Virus record (IMG/VR): IMGVR_UViG_3300030060_001950
Coordinates: 2,679 to 24,646 of that record
DNA: 21,968 bases
Reading direction: 5' to 3' (one strand)
Origin: a virus
In this document: one piece after another, positions 1-8,114 of the stretch
Layout of the letters: every line of letters begins with the position of its first letter
Position numbering within the stretch: the stretch's first letter is position 1
Made by a program: the position numbers and the translations under genes
The notes under the pieces: model-generated
Told to the model about the DNA's origin: nothing
What the model saw: the letters and a program-made list of their open reading frames with translations, nothing else
The model's database searches: none

Positions 1-1
1 T

Positions 2-1210
2 AAGGGTGGTGATAATTTCAAAGACTTATATAATAATTCTGATGTAACTAAACGTAATCGTAACGGACAAACTAAATCAGGATTATATTCTTTGTTTATA
101 CCAATGGAATGGAACTACGAAGGTTTCATTGACGAATATGGACAACCTGTATTTAATACTCCTATTAAACCATCTGTTGATCCGCAAGGTATAGAAATAG
201 ATTATGGTGTAATTGATCATTGGGACAATGAGGCTGAAGGTTTAAAAGATGATCAAGATGCTTTAAATGAATTTTATCGTCAGTTTCCTAGAACTGAAGA
301 GCACGCTTTTAGAGATGAAACAAAAAATAGTTTGTTTAATCTTATAAAAATATACGAGCAAATAGATTATAACGAGGATAATAAAAACTCATCAGTAACA
401 ACTGTTGGTAATTTTCAATGGTTGAACGGTAAAAAAGATACTTTAGTTACTTTTAATCCAGATCCTAATGGTAGATTTAATATAAGTTGGGTGCCAGGAG
501 GTAAATTACAAAATAACGTTATTTTAAAAAATGGCGTACGATATCCAGGTAACGAGCACATGGGAGCATTTGGTTGTGACTCATATGATATATCTGGAAC
601 AGTAGACAAACGAGGTTCAAAAGGCGCATTGCATGGGCTAACTAAGTTTTCAATGGAAGACGCTCCAGCAAATACTTTTTTCCTTGAATATATAGCAAGG
701 CCACAAACAGCTGAGATATTTTTTGAAGATGTTTTAATGGCATTAGTTTTTTATGGCATGCCTTTACTTGCAGAAAACAACAAACCAAGATTATTATATT
801 ATTTAAGAAGAAGAGGTTATAGAGGCTTTAGCATGAACAGACCAGACAAAGTTTGGAATAAACTATCGGTGGCAGAAAAAGAAGTAGGTGGTATACCTAA
901 CTCTAGTGAAGATATAAAACAAGCTCATGCGGCTGCTATTGAAATGTATATTAACGACCACGTTGGTTTATTGCAAGACGGTACTTATGGTACTATGTAT
1001 TTTAATGAAACGTTAAACGATTGGTCTAAGTTTGATATAAATAAAAGAACTAAGCACGATGCTGCTATAAGTTCTGGTTTAGCGATAATGGCTTGTAATA
1101 GACATTTATATAGACCTAATCCAAACAAACAAAAAACACCATTAAATATACATATATCAAAATATAATAATAAAGGATTTTCATCACAGATAATTAAGAA
1201 TAAAATATGA
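2..1210 (+). CDS. terL: Terminase large subunit, C-terminal part (5' end outside window)
   Basis: This is the motor/nuclease subunit that cuts concatemeric phage DNA and drives it through the portal. The frame is open from base 2 to the TGA at 1208-1210 (402 residues). A TTG at 92 is a possible start only formally, because coding similarity (KGGDNFKDLYNN..., SGLYSLFIPMEW) continues upstream of it, so the gene is cut by the window edge. The fragment holds the end of the ATPase domain (FIPMEWNYEGF; FPRTEEHAF) and the RNase H-like nuclease domain. The probable metal-binding aspartates are D193 in FGCDSYDISGTVD (codon 578-580) and D353 in KHDAAISSG (codon 1058-1060). The Walker A and B motifs lie outside. 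Its last four bases (ATGA) overlap the portal start, which suggests translational coupling. The family assignment is firm; the second catalytic acid was not placed. Confidence 0.93.
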   Translation, partial: KGGDNFKDLYNNSDVTKRNRNGQTKSGLYSLFIPMEWNYEGFIDEYGQPVFNTPIKPSVDPQGIEIDYGVIDHWDNEAEGLKDDQDALNEFYRQFPRTEEHAFRDETKNSLFNLIKIYEQIDYNEDNKNSSVTTVGNFQWLNGKKDTLVTFNPDPNGRFNISWVPGGKLQNNVILKNGVRYPGNEHMGAFGCDSYDISGTVDKRGSKGALHGLTKFSMEDAPANTFFLEYIARPQTAEIFFEDVLMALVFYGMPLLAENNKPRLLYYLRRRGYRGFSMNRPDKVWNKLSVAEKEVGGIPNSSEDIKQAHAAAIEMYINDHVGLLQDGTYGTMYFNETLNDWSKFDINKRTKHDAAISSGLAIMACNRHLYRPNPNKQKTPLNIHISKYNNKGFSSQIIKNKI

Positions 1211-3600
1211 GACAAGAACATTCTATACATTTTCCATCACAAGCGGTTAGTGATTTAGAAAAACTAAGTGAAGAGTATGGTTTAAAAGTAGCAAGAGCTA
1301 TAAGACACGAATGGTTTTCTGGAACTACATCTAAGTACAATAGTCACAAAAATAATTTTCACACATTAAGATTATACGCAAGAGGAGAACAACCTATACA
1401 AAAATATAAAAATGAATTATCTATAAATGGTGATTTATCTTATTTAAATTTAGACTGGAAGCCAGTACCTATTATACCTAAGTTTGTTGATATTGTAGTT
1501 AATGGCATGGCTCAAAGAAATTATGAAATAAATTGTTTTTCGCAAGACGAATATGGCGTTAGTAAAAGAACAGAATATATGGAGTCTTTGTTAAGTGATA
1601 TGCGTACTAGAGAGTTTAATGATTTAGCTAAACAGCAATTTGATATAAATCTTTATGAAAACGATCCTGAAAAATTACCTGATTCAGAAGAAGAGTTAGC
1701 TTTGCATATGCAATTAGATTATAAGCAAGCTGTTGAATTAGCAGAAGAGCAAGCGTTAAACGTTTTACTAGAAGACAGTAACTATGATTTAGTAAGAAAA
1801 AGGTGTTTATATGATTTAACTGTTTTAGGTATAGGAGCAACAAAAACTACATTTGATTTTAGTAATGGAGCTAGAGCTGAATATGTAGACCCAGCTGATT
1901 TAGTTTATTCGCATACTGAATCACCATATTTTGAAGATATATATTATATTGGTGAAGTAAAAGAACTACCAATAAATGAATTAGTAAAAGAGTTTCCTGA
2001 TTTATCTGAGAGTGATATAAAAGATTTAGTAGATAAATACGCATACCCGTTAGACTATGTTACTAATAGAGACAAGAACAAAGTCCAAGTTTTATATTTT
2101 AATTATAAAACGCATATGAATGATGTATACAAGCTTAAGTCTACAGCTGCTGGAGGTGAAAAAGTAATACAAAAAGACGATACGTTTAATCCACCTGTAG
2201 AAAATATGGACGGTGATTTTAGTAAACTAGAAAGAGTCGTTGAAGTTTTATATGAAGGTGTTTACATTATAGGAGCAGATAAAGTTTTAAAATGGAGAAT
2301 GTGCCCTAATATGATGCGTTCTGATTCTGATTTTGGTAGAGTTAAAATGAATTACCAAATAGTAGCACCTAGAATGTACGAAGGTAGAATAGAAAGTTTA
2401 GTAGGCAGAATAACTAGTTTTGCTGACATGATTCAACTAACTCATTTAAAGTTACAGCAAGTTATGGCTCGTATGGTACCAGATGGTGTTTATATGGATG
2501 CTGATGGTTTAGCTGAAATAGATTTAGGTAATGGAACTAATTATAATCCGCAAGAAGCACTAAATATGTTTTTCCAAACTGGTAGTGTTATTGGTAGAAG
2601 TTTTACTTCTGAAGGAGATCCTAATCCAGGTAAAGTTCCAATACAACAAATTAATAATGGTGTAAATGGAGGAAAGTTACAAAGTTTAATAGCTACATAT
2701 AACTACTATTTACAAATGATAAGAGATGTAACTGGATTAAACGAAGCTAGAGACGCTAGTACTCCAGATAGAGACGCTTTAGTTGGTGTGCAAAAGTTAG
2801 CAGCTGCAAACTCTAACACGGCAACAAGACATATATTACAATCAATGTTATATTTAACAGCTGAGGTAGCCGAATGTTTATCATTAAGGATATCTGACAT
2901 AATAGAATATTCACCAACAAAAGAAGCTTTTATAAGAGCGCTAGGAGCGCACAATGTTGCTACGTTAGATGAGATGAAAAATTTACATTTATATGACTTT
3001 GGTATATTTATAGAACTTACTCCAGATGAAGAAGAAAAGCAATTATTAGAAAACAATATTCAAGCAGCATTGCAGCAACAATCAATAGATTTAGATGATG
3101 CTATTGATTTGCGTAACGTTAGAAATGTAAAACTAGCTAATCAACTATTAAAAGTAAAAAGAAAAACTAAAATGCTTAGAGACCAGCAAATGCAACAGCA
3201 AAACATTCAAGCGCAGTCTCAAGCTAATGCTCAAGCTCAACAAGCCGCAGCTCAAGCTGAAATGCAAAAACAACAAGCTAAAACTCAAGCGGAGGCGCAA
3301 TTAGAGCAAACAAAAAATCAATTAAAAATGCAATACTTACAACAAGAGGTTCAACTTAAAAAAGAGTTAATGCAATTTGAGTTTGATTTAAATACTAAAT
3401 TAGAAAGTTCTAAACAAGAAACTAACTCTAAGGTAGAGCAAATGAGAGAAGATAGAAAAGACCAAAGAGTTAATATACAAGCTGATCGTCAAAAAGAAAT
3501 GATTGATCAAAGAAAACAGGGTGATTCACTTAATAAGTTTGAATCATCAGGTAATGATATACTTACAGGGGACGCTAGTATGGAAAGATACGGTCTCTAA
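1207..3600 (+). CDS. Portal protein (head-tail connector dodecamer)
   Basis: A 797-residue protein directly after the terminase, at the portal's usual place and of the large size seen in podovirus and crAss-like portals. Residues 81-130 (DWKPVPIIPKFVDIVVNG, then KRTEYMESLL) and about 207-253 (VLGIGATKTTF, AEYVDPADLVYSHTESP, FEDIYYIGEVKE) match the clip/wing patterns I know from this family. RDVTGLNEARDAS with DALVGVQKLAAANSNTA at about 506-540 fits the stem/crown region. Residues about 648-778 are a Gln/Ala/Lys-rich, almost uninterrupted helix, probably a coiled coil forming a barrel that projects into the capsid (inference). The start overlaps the terminase stop (ATGA). No Shine-Dalgarno is present; the leader is AATAAAAT. 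The stop is TAA. Identification rests on motifs and synteny. Confidence 0.9.
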   Translation: MRQEHSIHFPSQAVSDLEKLSEEYGLKVARAIRHEWFSGTTSKYNSHKNNFHTLRLYARGEQPIQKYKNELSINGDLSYLNLDWKPVPIIPKFVDIVVNGMAQRNYEINCFSQDEYGVSKRTEYMESLLSDMRTREFNDLAKQQFDINLYENDPEKLPDSEEELALHMQLDYKQAVELAEEQALNVLLEDSNYDLVRKRCLYDLTVLGIGATKTTFDFSNGARAEYVDPADLVYSHTESPYFEDIYYIGEVKELPINELVKEFPDLSESDIKDLVDKYAYPLDYVTNRDKNKVQVLYFNYKTHMNDVYKLKSTAAGGEKVIQKDDTFNPPVENMDGDFSKLERVVEVLYEGVYIIGADKVLKWRMCPNMMRSDSDFGRVKMNYQIVAPRMYEGRIESLVGRITSFADMIQLTHLKLQQVMARMVPDGVYMDADGLAEIDLGNGTNYNPQEALNMFFQTGSVIGRSFTSEGDPNPGKVPIQQINNGVNGGKLQSLIATYNYYLQMIRDVTGLNEARDASTPDRDALVGVQKLAAANSNTATRHILQSMLYLTAEVAECLSLRISDIIEYSPTKEAFIRALGAHNVATLDEMKNLHLYDFGIFIELTPDEEEKQLLENNIQAALQQQSIDLDDAIDLRNVRNVKLANQLLKVKRKTKMLRDQQMQQQNIQAQSQANAQAQQAAAQAEMQKQQAKTQAEAQLEQTKNQLKMQYLQQEVQLKKELMQFEFDLNTKLESSKQETNSKVEQMREDRKDQRVNIQADRQKEMIDQRKQGDSLNKFESSGNDILTGDASMERYGL

Positions 3601-3626
3601 TTTTTAATATTTTATAAAATTTTATT

Positions 3627-4793
3627 ATGACAGAAGAAAACAAAGAAGTTATTGAAGAGATAACTGAAGAAAATAATGAACAACCTATTGAAGAGGTTAT
3701 AGAAAATGTTATAGATGAATCTAAGTTTGATAGTGCTGGCGATCCAGATGTTATTAAAATAGATTTAGACGCAAAACCAAAACAAGAAGTTGTTGAAGAG
3801 CAAAAAGAAAACGTAGAAGAAAAACAAGAAGAAGTATTAGAAGAAGTAACTGAGCAGCCAGTTATGGAAGAAGTTACTGAGGAAGAGCAAAAGATAGAAG
3901 AAGTTGCAGAAGCGGTTGAAGAAGCAGTTGAAGAAGCTGTCGCTACTGGCAAGCCGCTTCCAGAAAATATACAAAAACTTGTTAACTTTATGGATGAAAC
4001 TGGTGGTGATATACAAGACTATGTAAATTTAAATAGAGATATTTCTAAATTAGATGATTCTGATGTTTTAGATGAATATTATAGAACAACTAAGTCTCAT
4101 TTATCCGCAGAAGAAAGAAACTTTTTATTAGAAGATACTTATGGTTTTGATGAAGACGCTGAAGATCCAAAAGAAATACGTAAAAAGAAAATAGCCCTCA
4201 AAGAGCAAGTTGCCGAGGCTAGAGCCTACTTAGACGGGCAAAAGTCTAAATATTACGAAGAAATTAAAGCTGGGTCAAAGTTGACACCTGAACAACAGGA
4301 AGCAATTAATTTCTACAACAAATACAATGAAGACTCTAAAAAACAGGAGGAGTTAAATAAAAAAAGTAAAAGGACTTTTTTAAATAAAACTGATAGTTTC
4401 TTTGGACAAAATTTCAAAGGTTTTGAATATAATGTTGGAGACAAAAAGTATCGGTTTAATGTTAAAGATGTAGATAAAGTAAAAACAACCCAAAGTGATA
4501 TTAATAATTTTATCAACAAGTTTGTTGGTGAAGATAAATCAACTATTGATGACACAGCCGGTTATCATAAATCTTTATATACAGCTATGAACGCAGATGC
4601 TATTGCTAAGCACTTTTATGAACAAGGCAAAGCAGATGCAATTAAAAGTCAAGTTGCTAAAGATAAAAATATTAATTTAGAACCTAGAAAAACGCACGGC
4701 GAAACTAATGTTGGGGGTGTTAAGTATAGGGTTTTAGGTCAATCTTCTTCTGATATAAAAAATAGGTCTTTTAAAATTAGAAAGAAAAATTAA
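3627..4793 (+). CDS. Probable capsid scaffolding protein
   Basis: A 388-residue protein lying between portal and major capsid protein, the classical position of a scaffold. Residues 1-107 are extremely acidic and low in complexity (runs of EEV, ending VEEAVEEAVATG). Residues 108-215 look like a conserved helical domain (ENIQKLVNFMDETGGD, RDISKLDDSDVLDEYYRTT, LSAEERNFLLED). The middle is charged and helical. The C terminus is basic (RSFKIRKKN), and several known scaffolds use a basic tail to bind the shell protein. No serine or cysteine protease motif is evident and I see no separate protease gene, so shell assembly here may not depend on an adjacent maturation protease (inference). The leader is A/T-only with ATT before the ATG. 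It could instead be another head protein, since similarity to a characterised scaffold was not tested. Confidence 0.7.
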   Translation: MTEENKEVIEEITEENNEQPIEEVIENVIDESKFDSAGDPDVIKIDLDAKPKQEVVEEQKENVEEKQEEVLEEVTEQPVMEEVTEEEQKIEEVAEAVEEAVEEAVATGKPLPENIQKLVNFMDETGGDIQDYVNLNRDISKLDDSDVLDEYYRTTKSHLSAEERNFLLEDTYGFDEDAEDPKEIRKKKIALKEQVAEARAYLDGQKSKYYEEIKAGSKLTPEQQEAINFYNKYNEDSKKQEELNKKSKRTFLNKTDSFFGQNFKGFEYNVGDKKYRFNVKDVDKVKTTQSDINNFINKFVGEDKSTIDDTAGYHKSLYTAMNADAIAKHFYEQGKADAIKSQVAKDKNINLEPRKTHGETNVGGVKYRVLGQSSSDIKNRSFKIRKKN

Positions 4794-4811
4794 CTTTAAA
4801 AATTTATAATT

Positions 4812-6326
4812 ATGGCAATAACTGCAGGAGGTAGTTTAAATAGCGTACCTGCTCCACAAAAGCAAACGCTTAACTCAAACTACATCGATTTTACTGCGTC
4901 AGGTACAAACTGGGCGCAACAATACCTGCCTGACTTAATGGAAAAAGAAGCTGAAGTTTTCGGACCGAGAACTATATCAGGTTTCTTATCACAAGTTGGA
5001 GCGGAGGAGGCTATGACAGCTGATCAAGTTGTATGGTCTGAACAAGGTAGATTACACTTTTCTTACAAAGGTACTATGGTATTAGCTGGCGGTTTAACTG
5101 GTGGTAACGGTGGTAAATTTACTGTTACTACAGATATCGACGGTAATGACGATGGTACAGCTGGTGATGACGAAGGGTTTGTAATGGCTAATCATGGCAT
5201 TAGAACTAATGATACTGTTATACTTTCTAGTAATAATAAAGTTATAAAAGCTTTAGTTACTGAAGTTAACGGTGCTTCTATAGAAGTTGAACCATTTGAT
5301 GCTGCTGACTGTACTGGATTATCTACAGATGCTGGCGCAACAACTTGTTTAGTTTACGGATCTGAGTTTAAAAAAGGCGTTAGTTACAATGACTCTCACA
5401 CTGGTTCTGCTCCGGCAGCAACAGATCAAAGAGGCGCTAACGAACCTGCTTTCAAAACTTTTACAAACAAGCCAATCATTTTAAAAGATTACTACGAAGT
5501 ATCTGGATCAGACGCTTCAAGAATTGGTTGGGTGGAAGTTTCATCTGAACAAGGTCAAGGTGGTTATTTATGGTACTTAAAAGCTGAATCTGACACAAGA
5601 GCTAGATTCAATGATTACTTAGAAATGGCTATGATTGAAGGAATAAAAGGTTCTGGATCTAACGATGCTGATGTATTTTTAGGTGGCGATGGTAGAGCTA
5701 TTGGAACAGAAGGTTTATTCGCTGCTATTGAAAGTAGAGGTAATTTAACATCAGGTGTAACAGGTGTTAATGCTGCTACTGATTTAGCTGAATTCGATGC
5801 TATTTTAGCTGAGTTTGATAAACAAGGTGCTATTGAAGAATACATGATGTTTGTAAATAGAGCTACGTCTCTAGCAATTGATGACATGTTAGCTTCAATG
5901 AATTCTTACGGAGCTGGAGGTACTTCTTACGGAGTATTTGACAACGACGAAGACATGGCGTTAAATTTAGGTTTCTCAGGATTCCGAAGAGGTTCTTATG
6001 ACTTCTACAAATCTGACTTCAGATACTTAAATGATAAAGCTACAAGAGGTGGAATTAATGAAACTGCTGGATCTGAAGCTATTAGAGGAGTTATGATTCC
6101 AGCTGGTGTTTCTACTGTTTATGACCAAGTAATGGGTAAAAACATGAAAAGACCATTCTTGCACGTAAGATATAGAGCTTCTGCAACTGACGACCGAAGA
6201 ATGAAAACTTGGGTTACTGGTTCAGTAGGTGCTGCTACATCTGCTTTAGATGCAATGCAATTACATATGTTATCAGAAAGATGTTTAATCACTCAAGGTG
6301 CAAACAACTTTATGTTAATGAAGTAA
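4812..6326 (+). CDS. Major capsid protein, HK97-fold type
   Basis: A 504-residue protein with the N-terminal pattern of crAss-like and related marine phage capsid proteins: WAQQYLPDLMEKEAEVFG then RTISGFLSQVGAEEA and DQVVWSEQGRLHF (residues 34-83). Residues about 95-195 are Gly/Asp/Thr-rich and beta-like, and look like an insertion domain that would decorate the capsid surface; they include C167 and C179. The core resumes with KPIILKDYYEVSGSDASRIGWVEVSS and GYLWYLKAESDTRARFNDYLEMAM (220-274), which is highly characteristic. There is no obvious N-terminal scaffold or delta domain; the protein begins MAITAGGSLN, and scaffolding is probably supplied by the upstream gene. A strong terminator follows 12 bases after the stop, as expected for a highly expressed gene. 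Confidence 0.93.
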   Translation: MAITAGGSLNSVPAPQKQTLNSNYIDFTASGTNWAQQYLPDLMEKEAEVFGPRTISGFLSQVGAEEAMTADQVVWSEQGRLHFSYKGTMVLAGGLTGGNGGKFTVTTDIDGNDDGTAGDDEGFVMANHGIRTNDTVILSSNNKVIKALVTEVNGASIEVEPFDAADCTGLSTDAGATTCLVYGSEFKKGVSYNDSHTGSAPAATDQRGANEPAFKTFTNKPIILKDYYEVSGSDASRIGWVEVSSEQGQGGYLWYLKAESDTRARFNDYLEMAMIEGIKGSGSNDADVFLGGDGRAIGTEGLFAAIESRGNLTSGVTGVNAATDLAEFDAILAEFDKQGAIEEYMMFVNRATSLAIDDMLASMNSYGAGGTSYGVFDNDEDMALNLGFSGFRRGSYDFYKSDFRYLNDKATRGGINETAGSEAIRGVMIPAGVSTVYDQVMGKNMKRPFLHVRYRASATDDRRMKTWVTGSVGAATSALDAMQLHMLSERCLITQGANNFMLMK

Positions 6327-6337
6327 TACTATTTATT

Positions 6338-6371
6338 TATAAGGGCGGTCTAGCATCGCCCTTATATTTTT
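6338..6371 (+). terminator. Intrinsic terminator after the major capsid gene
   Basis: A perfect 10-bp stem (TATAAGGGCG at 6338-6347 pairing with CGCCCTTATA at 6357-6366) with a 9-base loop is followed immediately by TTTTT (6367-6371). The GC-rich core AGGGCG stands out against the A/T-only surroundings. It begins 12 bases after the capsid stop codon. Confidence 0.9.
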
Positions 6372-6395
6372 ATTAATTATATTATATATTATATT
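6372..6395 (+). promoter_or_regulatory. A/T-only leader of the gene at 6396
   Basis: Only 24 bases, all A or T, separate the terminator's U-tract from the next ATG. They contain TATATTATAT-like segments but no Shine-Dalgarno motif and no clear -33/-7 promoter pair. Expression of the next gene therefore needs either a promoter hidden in the terminator region or capsid gene, or read-through of the terminator. Confidence 0.3.
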
Positions 6396-7226
6396 ATGGC
6401 AAAGAAAAAAGTAACAACTAAGGTTGAAGAGCCTGTAGTTGAAGAAACGGTGGTTGTTGAACAACCTAAGGTTGAAGCTCCTAAAATAAAAGCTAAACCA
6501 AAAAATACTTGGGAGATAAAAGATAGAGTTTATTACTTAACTAGTAAACAAAAACCTTTATCAAGATCTATAAAGTCTTCAAATATATTTTGGTTTGATG
6601 AAGAAAAAGGTTACGAAAGAGAGTTAAAATACTGCGAAAACCAAAGAACAGTTTTTGTTGATGAAATGAAAGGCGATCAAAGATTAGCTCATATTGTTTT
6701 TAGAAACGGAGCTTTATTTGTTCCTAAAAATAAAACAGTATTACAAAAACTATTATCAATATACCATCCATTAAACGGATCTATATACTATGAACACAAA
6801 CCTGTTGAAATAGCAGAGTCACAAATAGACAGATTAGAAATAGAAGCTGATGCGATACTCATGGCTAGACAAATGGATATTGATTTAGCAGAAGCTATTA
6901 TGAGGGTTGAAAAAGGATCTAAAGTAAATAAATTAAGTTCTAAAGAATTAAAAAGAGATTTATTATTATTTGCTAGAAAAAATCCAGTATTGTTTTTAGA
7001 ATTAGCTAATGATGACAACGTTCAACTTAGAAACTTTGGTATCAAAGCTGTTGAAGAAGGAATATTAAAACTATCAAGTGATCAAAGATACTTTATGTGG
7101 GGATCAACAAGTAGAAAGTTAATGACAGTTCCTTTTGATGAACATCCATATACTGCTTTAGCTCACTGGTTTAAAACTGACGAAGGTATGGAGATATATA
7201 CTCAAATAGAAAAAAGGTTTAGTTAA
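6396..7226 (+). CDS. Unknown head-region protein, insulated between two terminators
   Basis: 276 residues; no characterised family recognised. Residues 1-37 are a Lys/Val/Glu/Pro-rich, probably disordered arm (MAKKKVTTKVEEPVVEE...). A globular part follows with NIFWFDEEKGYERELKYCENQ (63-83), VDEMKGDQRLAHIVFRNGALFVP (88-110) and LLSIYHPLNGS (119-129). The C-terminal half is helical (DRLEIEADAILMARQMDIDLAEAI; FARKNPVLFLELANDDNVQLRNFG). The pattern reminds me of a conserved hypothetical found beside capsid genes in marine phages, so a head-associated or auxiliary capsid role is possible, but this is placement, not proof. It sits alone between two strong terminators, suggesting dosage control separate from capsid and neck genes. 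The leader has no Shine-Dalgarno; the stop is TAA. Confidence 0.85.
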   Translation: MAKKKVTTKVEEPVVEETVVVEQPKVEAPKIKAKPKNTWEIKDRVYYLTSKQKPLSRSIKSSNIFWFDEEKGYERELKYCENQRTVFVDEMKGDQRLAHIVFRNGALFVPKNKTVLQKLLSIYHPLNGSIYYEHKPVEIAESQIDRLEIEADAILMARQMDIDLAEAIMRVEKGSKVNKLSSKELKRDLLLFARKNPVLFLELANDDNVQLRNFGIKAVEEGILKLSSDQRYFMWGSTSRKLMTVPFDEHPYTALAHWFKTDEGMEIYTQIEKRFS

Positions 7227-7243
7227 TATTAATTAACTAATTT

Positions 7244-7274
7244 AAATAGCCACTCATTACGGGTGGCTATTTTT
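7244..7274 (+). terminator. Intrinsic terminator after the gene ending at 7226
   Basis: The left arm AAATAGCCACTC (7244-7255) pairs with GGGTGGCTATTT (7261-7272): 11 Watson-Crick pairs plus one G-T, around a 5-base loop (ATTAC). Overlapping TTTTT at 7270-7274 supplies the U-tract. It is as strong as the terminator after the capsid gene. Confidence 0.9.
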
Positions 7275-7332
7275 ATTTAGGGGCTAACCTTCCGCTTTAT
7301 TATGTAACTATATAATAGTAAAATATATAGTA
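7275..7332 (+). promoter_or_regulatory. Candidate promoter region before the neck/tail genes
   Basis: The gene that begins at 7333 lies just past a terminator, so transcription probably restarts here. The segment opens with a GC-rich patch (GGGGCTAACCTTCCGC, 7281-7296) that is unusual in this AT-rich genome. ATGTAACTATA follows at 7302-7312, then TATAATAG-like sequence. The same 11-mer occurs before the gene at 17561. No canonical Bacteroidota TAnnTTTG box is visible, so the polymerase could be phage-specific (inference). Confidence 0.4.
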
Positions 7333-8112
7333 ATGGCAATAGATATAAATAGAGTTTATCAAAAAGTTTTAGCTTTAGCAAACAAAGAGCAAAGAGGTTA
7401 TATAACTCCTCAAGAATTTAATTTATTTGCAGATAGAGCTCAAAACGAAATATACGAAAACTATTTTCAACAACTAAACATGGCTCAAGTAAAACCAAAA
7501 AGTCAAGGTTCTCACATTGATCCAGTAGAAGTAATAGAAAGAAAACTAGAACCTTTTAAACTAAAAGCTAGAGTAGGGTTTCATGGATCAGATCACCCAG
7601 AATCTTTTAATCATGGTGTGGCTACTCAAGGTTATTCTTCAACGACAGCACCAGCGTCACAGTCTAACTTTTTTTTACCATTTATAACTAATTCTTCTGC
7701 TATAGTAAAAATAATAGATCCAGATACAGGAAATTTAATTACAAAAGTTAGCGAAGAAGAGTTAGCTAATTTAAACTCTAACGCTTTAACAAAACCTACT
7801 TTAAGAAGACAAGTGTTTACTATTTTTAGTAATAATATAGGTTTAAAAATTGTACCACCTCCACTTCAAGATAAAATTTATGAAGTTATTTATTACAACA
7901 TTCCATTTGAACCTTTATGGGGTTATGTTGTAGTAAGTGGAAAGGCTTTACACAATGCTGGAACATCACAAAATTTTCAACTATTGCCATCTGAAGAAGA
8001 AAATTTAGTTTCAAGAATATTAATAATGGCTGGGATTACATTAAAGCAACCAGACTTGCAACAAGCAGGAGTTGGTAGTATACAACTAAATAAACAAGAA
8101 CAAAATAATTAA
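7333..8112 (+). CDS. Neck/ring structural protein (crAss-like type)
   Basis: 259 residues. Its N terminus, INRVYQKVLALANKEQRGYI then TPQEFNLFADRAQNEIYENYF (residues 5-45), is the signature I associate with a conserved virion protein of crAss-like and marine phages lying between capsid and muzzle genes. In crAss-like virions, proteins encoded in this position form stacked rings between portal and tail. The middle is beta-rich (LRRQVFTIFSNNIGLKIVPPP; YEVIYYNIPFEPLWGYVV). The C terminus is helical (EEENLVSRILIMAGITLKQPDLQQAG). It begins a tight block with the next two genes (2-base gaps), implying co-expression with the tail. Which ring it forms cannot be told from sequence alone. The ATG at 7333 is chosen because the conserved motif begins within five residues. 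Confidence 0.75.
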   Translation: MAIDINRVYQKVLALANKEQRGYITPQEFNLFADRAQNEIYENYFQQLNMAQVKPKSQGSHIDPVEVIERKLEPFKLKARVGFHGSDHPESFNHGVATQGYSSTTAPASQSNFFLPFITNSSAIVKIIDPDTGNLITKVSEEELANLNSNALTKPTLRRQVFTIFSNNIGLKIVPPPLQDKIYEVIYYNIPFEPLWGYVVVSGKALHNAGTSQNFQLLPSEEENLVSRILIMAGITLKQPDLQQAGVGSIQLNKQEQNN

Positions 8113-8114
8113 TT

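Noticed and set aside
92-1210. TTG at 92 as the terminase start codon
   Set aside because: The frame stays open to base 2 and the upstream residues (SGLYSLFIPMEW and before) read as normal terminase sequence. The gene is truncated by the window edge.
985-1230. Reverse-strand ORFs inside the terminase, portal, capsid, muzzle and later genes (60-149 codons)
   Set aside because: All lie entirely or mostly within strong forward genes, start without context and have shadow-like composition. Every supported gene is on the + strand.
3846-3945. Tandem repeat in the scaffold gene (VEEA-like units)
   Set aside because: Degenerate low-complexity coding sequence with no fixed unit; not a separate DNA repeat element.
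3575-3952. Reverse-strand ORF rich in Ser/Thr opposite the scaffold gene
   Set aside because: It is the antisense shadow of the GAA-rich acidic repeats (GAA reads TTC, GTT reads AAC); low complexity and without a promoter or operon context.
7221-7238. A/T-only inverted repeat AGTTAAT-ATTA-ATTAACT at the end of the gene at 6396
   Set aside because: It overlaps the stop codon, has a weak stem with one G-C pair at its end, and is best explained by AT-rich composition. The functional hairpin is the one just downstream.
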